Of a stretch of DNA of 48,744 bases, positions 1-8,284 are shown piece by piece. The translations under genes were made by a program, and so were the position numbers. Numbering within the stretch: the first letter of the stretch is position 1; every line of letters begins with the position of its first letter. A model generated the notes under the pieces. The model was not told the DNA's origin, did no database searches, and saw nothing but the letters and a program-made list of their open reading frames with translations. This DNA is from Halovivax asiaticus JCM 14624 (lineage in GTDB: Archaea > Halobacteriota > Halobacteria > Halobacteriales > Natrialbaceae), in the NCBI RefSeq assembly GCF_000337515.1, contig NZ_AOIQ01000015.1:1-48744 (forward strand), in the 5' to 3' direction.

Positions 1-1262
1 ACGTGGCCCTGCGGTTGCATGTAGCCACCCATGACGCCGAACGCGGCCCAGCCGTCGGAGATCGGCTGGTCGTACCGGAGATCACCACTCATCGTGAGAA
101 ACTCGTTCGCGGAGAGCACCGACGGTTCGTCGGTGACCGTCCCGTCGGCGAACATCGAGACGATCGTCCCCTCGCCCATCGTCAGGCGGGAGACCGAGTC
201 GTTGATCGCGAGCGGTGACCACTTCTCGGACGACCGATCCTCGATATCGAGGTCGATCGGTTCACGGTCGGTGCCCGGGTGGATGATCTCTGAGGCGCTC
301 GCCGGGACATCGCTCTCGTATCGGGCATCGACGGCCGCCCAGCCGCCTTCGTCGTAGACGTGTTCGACGAAACTGGGTCCTTCGTCGTAGGGCATGAACA
401 TGGAGAAATATTGCCCCCAGGAGACGCCCTCCATTCCCGGCTGGTCCGTCTCCGGCACGAGGCAGGTCCACTCGGCCTGACACCGCTCCGTGTATTGTCG
501 ATCGACGAAGGAGGCGTCCCCTTCGACCAGGCCGTTGACAGCGACGTCCTTGTTCGTCGTCGACCGATCGAAGTCTTCGAGGCCGAAGAGCTGGTCCTGC
601 AACGCGTGGACGAGCTCGTGTGCGAGCGTGTTTTCGTTCACTTCGACCGACTCGAGATCGTTCGAAACGAGGACGATCTGGTCGGTACTCGGCTCGTAGT
701 ACCCCGCGACAGAGCCGCCGTAGAGTTCTTTGTAGGCCTCGACGGCGTCGCGCTCTCGATCGACCATGAAGAGCGCCTCGTAGCGGACGTTCTCGAGCAG
801 TTCGTCGCGCTCGGTGATGTTTCCGAAGAGGACGCCGGTGTCGTTCTGGAACTCCTCGCGGGTGATGACTTCGACGTCGGGCGTCGTCTCGAACGTTCGC
901 TCGCGGATCGTCTCGACGCGGGCCATCGACCGGTAGACGACCGCCTGAAGTTCCTCCTCGGGGACGTGGGCGCCGTCGCGGTCGTCGACGGGGAGGGCGT
1001 CGTCGTACCAGTAGCCGTCGACGTACCCGATCGTCTCACTCGTCGTGGGATTGTCCGGTCGATCGTCGGTCTGTGCGGCGATCGGTGGTGTCGCTGGTGC
1101 GATCGTCTCGCTTGCGGCGGGTTCAAATGCGCCGGAACTGGTGGCCGGTGACTCGTCGCTCACCGCCGTGGCCGCGGCCCCGGTTGCCGGTCCCACTGCG
1201 AGCGGGACGACCAGCGTGACGGCGAGAAGCACGGCGAGAACACGAGTGCGTGTCGGGAACAT
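1..1262 (-). CDS. Hvo_1808-family exported HExxH surface protein (3' end off window)
   Basis: The gene starts at the ATG at 1262 and stays open to base 1, so about 421 residues are visible and the C-terminus is missing. Residues 1-30 form a Sec-type signal peptide: Arg residues, a long Leu/Val/Ala core, then an Ala-rich cleavage region. A Thr/Ala/Pro-rich linker follows. The zincin motif HELVH lies at residues 215-219 (bases 606-620), preceded by a YYEP...IVLVSND stretch and followed by a VEGDASF segment whose Glu could be the third zinc ligand. This matches, from memory, the haloarchaeal Hvo_1808 surface protein family, which is predicted to be extracellular; its substrate is unknown. It is divergent from the next gene. 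The HExxH motif suggests metalloprotease activity, but that is inference. The anchor (PGF-CTERM or TM segment), if any, lies beyond the window. Confidence 0.85.
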   Translation of the reverse strand, partial: MFPTRTRVLAVLLAVTLVVPLAVGPATGAAATAVSDESPATSSGAFEPAASETIAPATPPIAAQTDDRPDNPTTSETIGYVDGYWYDDALPVDDRDGAHVPEEELQAVVYRSMARVETIRERTFETTPDVEVITREEFQNDTGVLFGNITERDELLENVRYEALFMVDRERDAVEAYKELYGGSVAGYYEPSTDQIVLVSNDLESVEVNENTLAHELVHALQDQLFGLEDFDRSTTNKDVAVNGLVEGDASFVDRQYTERCQAEWTCLVPETDQPGMEGVSWGQYFSMFMPYDEGPSFVEHVYDEGGWAAVDARYESDVPASASEIIHPGTDREPIDLDIEDRSSEKWSPLAINDSVSRLTMGEGTIVSMFADGTVTDEPSVLSANEFLTMSGDLRYDQPISDGWAAFGVMGGYMQPQGH

Positions 1263-1471
1263 CGGTATCGATACGCACAGGTTCTGTCGGCGTCGGCTTA
1301 AGAACCTCGGTCGATCGACAGATCGCTAGACGACCGGCCTGCTGAGCCGGGAGTGACGGGTCGAGCAGATGCCAGTGCCAACCGAGCAAACGTCGGTGCC
1401 AGATCGAGTAGACGGCGGTGAGGGACTGCGTAGACGTAACAGTCATTGATCGGACACGCCTACACGCGCGT

Positions 1472-2044
1472 ATGGAACTCGATCCGGACGAGACGGCGGT
1501 GATCGTCGTCGACATGCAGAACGACTTTGCCCACCCCGACGGCGCACTCTACGCGCCGGGCAGCGCGGACGTGACCGAACCGATCGCCTCGCTCGTCGAG
1601 CGAGCGGCGGACGCAGGCGCGTCGGTCGTCTTCACTCGGGACGTTCACCCGCCCGAACAGTTCGACGACGCGCACTACTACGACGAGTTCGATCAGTGGG
1701 GCGAACACGTCGTCGCGGACTCGTGGGGCGCCGAGTTCGTCGCCGGGCTCCCGGCCGACCGGGCGGATCACGTCGTCGAGAAACACACTTACGACGCCTT
1801 CCAGCGGACCGAACTCGAGGGCTGGCTCGCCGCCCGCGGCATCCGTGACCTGCTCTTCTGCGGGACGCTCGCAAACGTCTGTGTCCTCCACACAGCGGGG
1901 AGCGCTGGGCTGCGTGACTTCCGACCGATCCTCTTAGCGGACTGTATCGGCGCCATCGAGGACGACCACCACGAGTACGCCCTCGAGCACGCCGAGTGGC
2001 TCTTCGGCGAGGTCCACGGGAGCGACGCGGTCTCGTTCGCCTGA
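1472..2044 (+). CDS. isochorismatase/nicotinamidase-like cysteine hydrolase
   Basis: A 190-aa protein of the cysteine hydrolase (isochorismatase) fold. The catalytic triad is readable: Asp14 in VVDMQNDF, Lys104 in VEKHTYDAF and Cys137 in GTLANVCVLHTA. A PncA-like metal site is suggested by Asp57 and His59 (TRDVHP) and His79 (WGEHVV), which favours nicotinamidase (nicotinamide to nicotinate, NAD salvage) over isochorismatase. The start at 1472 puts the first beta strand (TAVIVVDMQ) at the N-terminus; an upstream in-frame ATG at 1418 would add 18 residues unlike the family. It is a cytosolic enzyme, divergent from the surface protein and followed after 64 bp by the DDAH-like gene. Family assignment is firm; exact substrate is inferred. 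Confidence 0.87.
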   Translation: MELDPDETAVIVVDMQNDFAHPDGALYAPGSADVTEPIASLVERAADAGASVVFTRDVHPPEQFDDAHYYDEFDQWGEHVVADSWGAEFVAGLPADRADHVVEKHTYDAFQRTELEGWLAARGIRDLLFCGTLANVCVLHTAGSAGLRDFRPILLADCIGAIEDDHHEYALEHAEWLFGEVHGSDAVSFA

Positions 2045-2108
2045 GGTCGCGGCTTCGATAGCGGGTCGAACCGGAACCGTTATTCTCGGCTCTGAAGAGT
2101 CTCGAACA

Positions 2109-3062
2109 ATGGCTGGAGACACGGTCCGCGTCGTCGACGAGGGCGAATCACTGCCGTTCACGGTCTCGGACTGTGCCGATCGGCCCGGGTACGATCGAAT
2201 CCTTCTCGTCCGGCCGACGCACTTCGACGTCACGTACGAAATCAACCCGTACATGGGCGGCGACGTGAATCGAGAGCGAGCGATTGAGCAGTGGCGGACG
2301 CTCCGGGACGCCTACGACCGCTACGCCGACGTCGCGGTCCTCGACCCCGACGACAGCTGGCGGCGCCTCGACACCGGCGGTGGGGAGACGACTGCGACGG
2401 CCGAACCCGCCCGCCCGGCTGCCCACCCGGATCTCGTTTTCGCGGCGAACCTCGGCGTTCCGACCGCCGACGGCGACGGCTTCGTCCTCGCGTCGATGGC
2501 CACAGAGGAGCGCCAGGGCGAACCCGCGTACCTCGAAACCTGGGCCACGGATGCGGGCTACGAGATCTTCGACGCCCCCGCCGGCACGTTCGAGGGGGCC
2601 GGTGACGCACTTTGGCATCCCGGTAACCGTCTGCTCTGGGGCGGCTACGGCGTCCGAACGGATCGTGCGGTCTACGACGACCTGGCCGACCGGCTCGACG
2701 TCCCGGTGCTCGTGCTCGAACTCACGGACGACCGCTACTACCACCTCGACGTCTGCCTGACGCCGCTCGACGAGACGACGGCGCTGATCCAGCCCGAGGC
2801 GTTCACCGACGACGGCCTCGCCCGGATCGAGGCGGTGTTCGAGACGGTCCTCGAGATCCCCGTCGAGGAATCCCGCGAAGGGATGGCCGGTAACGCCCAC
2901 TGTGTCGACGGCGAGCACGTGCTGCTGCCCGCCGGGAATTCGGAGACGGAGGCGATCCTTCGGGATGCGGGATACGAACCGGTTCCCGTCGAGACGGGCG
3001 AATTCGAGAAGGCAGGCGGCTCCGTGTTCTGTCTCTCGCTCGAACTCGGGACCCTGGACTGA
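2109..3062 (+). CDS. DDAH/arginine-deiminase-superfamily amidinohydrolase
   Basis: A 317-aa guanidino-group-modifying enzyme of the pentein fold. The substrate-binding motif FEGAGDALW lies at residues 161-169, the catalytic His212 in YYHLDVCL together with Asp214, and the nucleophile Cys308 in GGSVFCLSLEL. This is the full dimethylarginine dimethylaminohydrolase / amidinotransferase signature. Predicted chemistry is hydrolysis of an arginine-type guanidinium, giving citrulline plus an amine, or ornithine plus urea-type products. The N-terminal block VRPTHFDVTYEINPYM is also typical of the family. A short Ala/Thr/Pro-rich insertion sits at residues 89-106. It lies 64 bp after the cysteine hydrolase in the same direction and may be co-transcribed. 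Substrate (methylated arginine, arginine or other) cannot be read from sequence. Confidence 0.85.
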   Translation: MAGDTVRVVDEGESLPFTVSDCADRPGYDRILLVRPTHFDVTYEINPYMGGDVNRERAIEQWRTLRDAYDRYADVAVLDPDDSWRRLDTGGGETTATAEPARPAAHPDLVFAANLGVPTADGDGFVLASMATEERQGEPAYLETWATDAGYEIFDAPAGTFEGAGDALWHPGNRLLWGGYGVRTDRAVYDDLADRLDVPVLVLELTDDRYYHLDVCLTPLDETTALIQPEAFTDDGLARIEAVFETVLEIPVEESREGMAGNAHCVDGEHVLLPAGNSETEAILRDAGYEPVPVETGEFEKAGGSVFCLSLELGTLD

Positions 3063-3161
3063 GCCGGTATTCTCGATCCCCGGCGACCACGGATCTGTGG
3101 ACCCGGCGCAGGGAACGTCAGACGGCGGTTAGCCGACGCTGGCCTGCTATCGAACGCGGCG

Positions 3162-3202
3162 GTTCCCAGCGCCTGGGAACGATGGGCAGGTGAAAAATTC
3201 AC
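3162..3202 (+). promoter_or_regulatory. two palindromes at the promoter of the Mrp-like gene
   Basis: Bases 3162-3180 form a perfect 8-bp inverted repeat with a 3-nt loop (GTTCCCAG / CTGGGAAC). Bases 3190-3202 form a second palindrome, GTGAA-AAA-TTCAC. The second is centred 26 nt before the ATG at 3222, where the TATA element of a leaderless transcript would be, so a repressor binding there could block TBP. The first could equally be a terminator hairpin for the DDAH-like gene. Seen directly in sequence; the function is inferred. Confidence 0.4.
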
Positions 3203-3221
3203 ACACATCGAACTCGAACGC

Positions 3222-4484
3222 ATGGCGCCACGAACCGACGACGAGATTCGCCGAGCGGTTGTCGACCAGCTTCGAACGGTCGAGCTGCCGGGTGGAGATC
3301 CGATCGCCGAGGGGATCATCGAAACCGTCCGTGCCGACGACGGCATCGTGACACTCACCGTCGCGTTCGATCGACTCGACCAGCGGACGGCCGAGCGCGT
3401 CGCTGATCAGCTCCGGGGCGCCGGTCTGTCGACGGCGGGCGTCGACCACGTCCGGCTCGAAGCCGTCGACGCCGCGGCGCCGGCGTCCGGGCTGGCGATC
3501 ACCGGCGTCGATTCCGTGCTCGCGGTCGCCAGCGCGAAAGGCGGCGTCGGAAAAACGACGGTGACGGCCGGCCTCGCTCGCGCGCTCCATGCCGCCGGGC
3601 TCGACGTCGCGGTCTTCGACGCCAACGTCTACGCGCCCGACCTCCCGGACCTGCTGGGGGTGACGGGTCCGGTTCCGCAGACGCCCGCCGGCCGACTGCA
3701 GCCGGTCGACGCCGACGGGATCGAGGTCGTGAGTCTGGAACTGATCGCCGACGATGGGCCGACCGCCTGGCGCGGTGCGATGGTTCACGACGTCCTCACG
3801 GACCTCGTAGAAGATGCCGCCTGGGACGACCGGGACGTGCTTCTCGTCGACCTTCCGCCTGGGATCGGCGACGCCGTCTACACGATCGTCCAGCAGGCGC
3901 CCCTGGACGGCGGATTGTTGGTCACCACGCCGACCGATGCGGCCGTCCGGGCCGCCGAACGGACGGGTGCCCTGTTCGCGGCGAACGACGTCGATACGAT
4001 CGTGGTTCCGAACATGGTCGCGACCGACGCGGACCGCGGACCGTTCGACGACTGGGACGGTGCTCCCCGGATCGATGCTGCGGCCACAGCCGCGCCGGTC
4101 CCGTTCGATCCGTCGCTCCGGGAGCCGACGGCGCGTTCGTTCGCCGACCCGACGACGCCCGGCGCGCGGGCCATCGCCGCCCTCGGCGAGACGGTCGCTT
4201 CGTTCCGCGAGGAGAGGGCCGGGCCGCAGCCGCTCGCCGACGCCATCGACCTTCGGGGGTTGCCGCCCGCCGCACGCAGGCGACAGGCGATGGGCGAACT
4301 GGGCCGCGAAACGGCGATTACGCTCCGTCTCCGTCACGACCCGTCGGCGCTGGTCGCGGACGTCGAGGCGGCCCTCGAACGGGGTGATCGTCGCCTCGCG
4401 GAAACGACGGCGACCGATCTCGGGCGGGACGGCTGGCGCCTCGATCTCGCGGCCGAACCGGCGGAACCGCCGGTGCTAGAGTGA
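3222..4484 (+). CDS. Mrp/NBP35-like P-loop ATPase with N-terminal MIP18 domain, lacking the CxxC pair
   Basis: A 420-aa Mrp/ApbC-like ATPase, the family that carries and inserts Fe-S clusters. Residues 1-80 look like a MIP18 (DUF59) domain. The deviant Walker A SAKGGVGKTT is at residues 104-113, followed by the VFDANVYAPDLP switch and Walker B VLLVDLPPGIGD near residue 210. In standard Mrp proteins the sequence after the conserved NM carries CPxC cysteines that hold the cluster; here residues 264-278 read NMVATDADRGPFDDW with no Cys. A roughly 90-residue C-terminal extension follows residue 330. The gene precedes the molybdoenzyme operon, separated by a 258-bp leader with its own TATA-like boxes, so co-regulation is possible but not shown. 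It may help assemble the many clusters of the downstream enzyme, or it may have become a regulator. Confidence 0.82.
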   Translation: MAPRTDDEIRRAVVDQLRTVELPGGDPIAEGIIETVRADDGIVTLTVAFDRLDQRTAERVADQLRGAGLSTAGVDHVRLEAVDAAAPASGLAITGVDSVLAVASAKGGVGKTTVTAGLARALHAAGLDVAVFDANVYAPDLPDLLGVTGPVPQTPAGRLQPVDADGIEVVSLELIADDGPTAWRGAMVHDVLTDLVEDAAWDDRDVLLVDLPPGIGDAVYTIVQQAPLDGGLLVTTPTDAAVRAAERTGALFAANDVDTIVVPNMVATDADRGPFDDWDGAPRIDAAATAAPVPFDPSLREPTARSFADPTTPGARAIAALGETVASFREERAGPQPLADAIDLRGLPPAARRRQAMGELGRETAITLRLRHDPSALVADVEAALERGDRRLAETTATDLGRDGWRLDLAAEPAEPPVLE

Positions 4485-4545
4485 CGCGAGACCGGTCGGC
4501 GCTGGAACCGACAGTCGGTGGAGCGGCCGACCTTCGATTACCGTC

Positions 4546-4614
4546 AATATAACCATCCACTATATCGAGGTTTTCGCCCCCGTCGTCCCCGGGAAATGGG
4601 AACCGTCGGACGAC
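4546..4614 (+). promoter_or_regulatory. promoter region of the molybdoenzyme operon
   Basis: Between the Mrp-like gene and the catalytic subunit there are two TATA-like stretches, AATATAA at 4546-4552 and CTATATC around 4560-4566. They are followed by an inverted repeat GTCGTCC (4582-4588) / GGACGAC (4608-4614) placed about where transcription would start. The distance to the ATG at 4743 implies a leader of roughly 150 nt. Such a placement suits a redox or oxygen-responsive regulator, but no known operator consensus is recognised. Confidence 0.35.
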
Positions 4615-4742
4615 GTTAATTCCTTCCTGTTGAAGCGTGGGATGTATGTTGCACAGGCGATCACAAACCGACCGACCCGACCGTCGGAGCGTCGCGCGGC
4701 TGGTCGCTGAGTCCATGGGTGTCACCATCGCGGGGTGGGACC

Positions 4743-7700
4743 ATGGGTGAGGATGGCGAGCTCGAACTGAGCCGCCGGGAACTGGGCGCTGCGGCCGCGG
4801 GAACGGCCGTCGCGTCCGGTCTCGGGATCCTGGGCTACCGTCGACTGACGCGTGAGGGGGACCCGGGCGAGGACGGTCCGATGAACCCGCTGGCGGAGTA
4901 CCCCAACGAGGGGTGGGATCAGAAGTATCGCGACATCTGGGAGCCCGACGACTCCTTCGTGCTTACCTGTACGCCAAACGACACGCACAACTGCTACCTC
5001 GAGGCCACCGTCAAGAACGACCAGATCACTCGTCTGGGTCCGTCGATGAACTACGGCGAGGCGATGGATCTCGACGGGAACCAGGCCTCCCAGCGCTGGG
5101 ACCCGCGGGTCTGTAACAAGGGGCTGGCGATGGTCGAACGGTTCTACGACGAACGTCGGGTCAAGGCCCCGATGGTTCGCGAGGGATTCATGCAGTGGGT
5201 CGAGGACGGCTTCCCCCGCGACGCGGACGGCTCGATGCCCGAAGCGTACGCCAGGCGCGGTGAGGACGGCTTCGTCGAGGTGTCCCACGAGGAGGCTCAC
5301 GAACTCGCCGCGCGGACGTTCCTCGAACTCGCCGAGTACTACAGTGGTGAGGACGGTACGGAGTCGTTGCTCGACCAAGGCTACGACGAACGGGTCGTCG
5401 AGGAAACTCGGGGCGCCGGCGTCCGGACGATGAAGTTCCGGGGCGGCATGCCGCTTCTGGGCGTCATCAAGCTGTTCGGCCAGTATCGAAACGCCAACTC
5501 GATGGCGTTGCTCGACAACCACGTCCGCGACGTGAGCGAGGACGAGGCTCTGGGCGCGATGGGACTGGATAACTACTCCTTCCACACCGACCTGCCGCCG
5601 GGCCACACGATGGTCACCGGCCAGCAGACGGTCGACTTCGACCTCGCGAGCATCGAGTACGCCGACCACATCGTCCTCGACGGTATCAACTACCTGACAT
5701 CGAAGATGGCCGACTGTCACTGGTTGACCGAGGCTAAACTCAAGGGGTCGACGGTAACCGGGATCTTCACCGACTACAACGCGACGGCCTCGAAGTGCGA
5801 CGAGGTCGTCACGGTCCGGCCGGCGACGGATTCGGCGCTGTTCCTCGGGGCGGCGCGCATCCTCATCAAGGACGAACTGTACGACGAAGCGTACGTCCGC
5901 AAACATACGGACCTGCCGCTTCTGGTCCGGCTGGACGAGAACGAACTCCTCCGGGCGAGCGACGTCTTCGAGGGATACGAACCCGATGACCTGGAGAAGA
6001 CCGACGCCGTGGCCGGCGATGGAGACAGGCCCGGGGTCGACGTGACGGACGTCGACGAGCAGGTCATTACCGAGGAACTACGGCGCGAGTGGGGCGACTT
6101 CGTCGTTCACGACGCCGACAGCGGCGCGTTCGAACCGGTTACCCGCGACGATATCGGTGACGACTTCGAGGTGCCCGCGACGATCGAGGGCGAGTTCGAG
6201 ATCGATCTGGCCGACGGCGAGACGGTCCGCGTTCGGACCGTGTTCGATCTGATCAAAGAGTCCCTGGTCGAGACGTGGGATCTGGCGTCGACCGCCGCGG
6301 TCACGGGCACCGATCCGCAGGCGATCGAGAACCTGGCCCGGGACTTCGCCGATAACCAGCAACGTACGATGCTCCTGACCGGGATGGGGCCGAACCACTA
6401 CGCGAACGCCGATCAGCACGGCCGCGCCGCGTTCCTGCTCGCGGCGCTGACGCGAAACGTCGGCTACCGGACCGGGAACGTCGGCTCGTACTCCGGGAAC
6501 TACCGGATGGCGTACTTCAACGGCGTCAGCCAGTACGCCAACGAGGACCCGTTCGATCCGGAACTCGATCCAGCGGCACCGGCCCGGACCGACAAGCGCT
6601 GGGACGCCCACTCGGCCCACTTCTACACGAACCTCGATAAGCCGCTGACGGTCGACGGCGAGTACTTCCAGGGTGACTCGCACATGCACACGCCGACGAA
6701 GTCGCTCTGGGTGTCGGGGTCGAACTCCATCCTCGGCAACGCGAAAGGGGCCTACAAGATCATCGAGAAGGCCCTCCGGACCGGGCGCATCGAGGCCTTC
6801 TTCACCAACGAGTGGTGGTGGTCGATGACCTGCGAGTACTCCGACATCGTCTTCCCGGCGGACTCGTGGGCCGAACACCACGTCCACGACATCACCGCCT
6901 CCGTCACGAACCCCTTCATCACGACGATGCCGGAGACGGAGATCGATCGGATATACGACACCAAAAACGACGCGCAACACTACAAGGGCGTCGCCGAGAA
7001 ACTCGCGGAGTTGACGGGGGACGACCGCTTCGCCGACTACTGGGCCTTCGTCGACGAATCGGAGTACCGGGCCAAGCCCTACCTCCAGCGCATCCTCGAT
7101 CGCTCGAACGCCGTCAAGGGGTACGACATCGAGGACTTGCTGGCGGACGCTCGCGAGGGGACGCCGGCGATCATCATGACCCGGACCTACCCCAAGCACG
7201 TCGGCAACGAGCAGACGCGGGACAGTCGGCCCTGGTACACGAAGACTGGGCGGCTGGAGTTCTTCCGCGAGGAAGCGGAGTTCGCCGAGGCCGGCGAACA
7301 CATCCCGCTCCACCGGGAGCCGATGGACGCGACTCCCTACGAACCGAACGTGATCGTCGACGACAGCGACAGCCCGGTGGTCGCCCCCGAGACGCCGGAC
7401 GACCGCGGCTGGGACAGCGCGGCGACGGCCCGGGACACCAGCGACCGGCAGGTGCGCAACGTCGTTACCTCGCCGTCGGAACTGGTCGAGAGTACCCACC
7501 CGCTGACGGTCCTCGACGAGGGCTACGACTACGTCTACATGACGCCGAAGTACCGCCACGGGACCCACACCTTCGGGAGCGATCTCAAGCAGATGGCGGT
7601 CTGGTGGAGCAATTACGGCGACATGGGCCGCGAGACGGAGCGCGACTCCTTCGACGAGCGCAAGCCCTACGTCGGCGAGGGTTTCGTCGAGATGAACCCC

Positions 7701-8282
7701 GAAGACGCCCGCGAGGAGGCCCTCCAGGACGGCGACTACGTCTGGGTCGACGCCGATCCGTCCGATCGGCCGGTCCCGGGGGGCGACGCCGCCGACCCGG
7801 ACTATACGCGCGCGCTGATGCGAGTGCGGTACCAGCCGAGCCTGCCCCGCGGGGTGACCCGGAGCTGGATGAACGTCCCCCAGACGTCCCACAAGTCCTA
7901 CGGGGCCACCCAGGAGCGCGATGACGGGAAGGCCGAGGCCGAGGACACCAACTACGTGTCGATGTACCGCCAGGGCGGCCACCAGTCGGCGACGACGACC
8001 TGGCTGCGCCGAACGTGGCTCACCGACTCGATGGCCCGCAAGGACATGCTCGGACAGAACATGGACGTCGGGTTCGAGCCGGACGTCCACGCCGCCAACG
8101 GTGCACCAAAGGAGTCCTTCGTGCGGATCGAGAAGGCCGAGGACGGCGGTGTGAACGAGGCCGGCGACCCCGGGGGCAACTGGCGACCGGTCGACGAGGG
8201 CGTCCGGCCGACCCGGGAGGACGACCGAATGACCCGCTACCTGCGGGGCGATTTCACGACCGAATCGGAGGGAGGTGACTAA
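4743..8282 (+). CDS. NxrA/NarG-like molybdopterin oxidoreductase catalytic subunit (Tat-exported)
   Basis: A 1179-aa type II DMSO-reductase-family enzyme. The N-terminus carries a Tat signal (SRREL at residues 10-14, then an Ala/Gly-rich core), so the active site should face outside. The first Fe-S cluster motif reads C76-x3-D80-x3-C84 with C124, unlike the H-x3-C-x3-C of NarG. The stretch YSFHTDLPPGH contains Asp283, at the position of the Asp ligand to molybdenum. Motifs such as CTPNDTHNC, KFRGGMPLLG, ANSMALLD and DLPPGHTMVTGQQT match, from memory, the periplasmic nitrite oxidoreductase NxrA of Nitrospira and anammox bacteria, which is of similar length (about 1150 aa). The substrate is most likely nitrate/nitrite; related enzymes act on chlorate, selenate or hydrocarbons. 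I preferred the ATG at 4743, directly before the Tat motif, over the GTG at 4719. A Shine-Dalgarno sequence for the beta subunit overlaps its 3' end. Confidence 0.88.
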   Translation: MGEDGELELSRRELGAAAAGTAVASGLGILGYRRLTREGDPGEDGPMNPLAEYPNEGWDQKYRDIWEPDDSFVLTCTPNDTHNCYLEATVKNDQITRLGPSMNYGEAMDLDGNQASQRWDPRVCNKGLAMVERFYDERRVKAPMVREGFMQWVEDGFPRDADGSMPEAYARRGEDGFVEVSHEEAHELAARTFLELAEYYSGEDGTESLLDQGYDERVVEETRGAGVRTMKFRGGMPLLGVIKLFGQYRNANSMALLDNHVRDVSEDEALGAMGLDNYSFHTDLPPGHTMVTGQQTVDFDLASIEYADHIVLDGINYLTSKMADCHWLTEAKLKGSTVTGIFTDYNATASKCDEVVTVRPATDSALFLGAARILIKDELYDEAYVRKHTDLPLLVRLDENELLRASDVFEGYEPDDLEKTDAVAGDGDRPGVDVTDVDEQVITEELRREWGDFVVHDADSGAFEPVTRDDIGDDFEVPATIEGEFEIDLADGETVRVRTVFDLIKESLVETWDLASTAAVTGTDPQAIENLARDFADNQQRTMLLTGMGPNHYANADQHGRAAFLLAALTRNVGYRTGNVGSYSGNYRMAYFNGVSQYANEDPFDPELDPAAPARTDKRWDAHSAHFYTNLDKPLTVDGEYFQGDSHMHTPTKSLWVSGSNSILGNAKGAYKIIEKALRTGRIEAFFTNEWWWSMTCEYSDIVFPADSWAEHHVHDITASVTNPFITTMPETEIDRIYDTKNDAQHYKGVAEKLAELTGDDRFADYWAFVDESEYRAKPYLQRILDRSNAVKGYDIEDLLADAREGTPAIIMTRTYPKHVGNEQTRDSRPWYTKTGRLEFFREEAEFAEAGEHIPLHREPMDATPYEPNVIVDDSDSPVVAPETPDDRGWDSAATARDTSDRQVRNVVTSPSELVESTHPLTVLDEGYDYVYMTPKYRHGTHTFGSDLKQMAVWWSNYGDMGRETERDSFDERKPYVGEGFVEMNPEDAREEALQDGDYVWVDADPSDRPVPGGDAADPDYTRALMRVRYQPSLPRGVTRSWMNVPQTSHKSYGATQERDDGKAEAEDTNYVSMYRQGGHQSATTTWLRRTWLTDSMARKDMLGQNMDVGFEPDVHAANGAPKESFVRIEKAEDGGVNEAGDPGGNWRPVDEGVRPTREDDRMTRYLRGDFTTESEGGD

Positions 8283-8284
8283 CG

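Noticed and set aside
4642-4710. 22-codon possible leader peptide before the molybdoenzyme operon
   Set aside because: It has no ribosome site or conserved motif, and short ORFs are frequent in such leaders.
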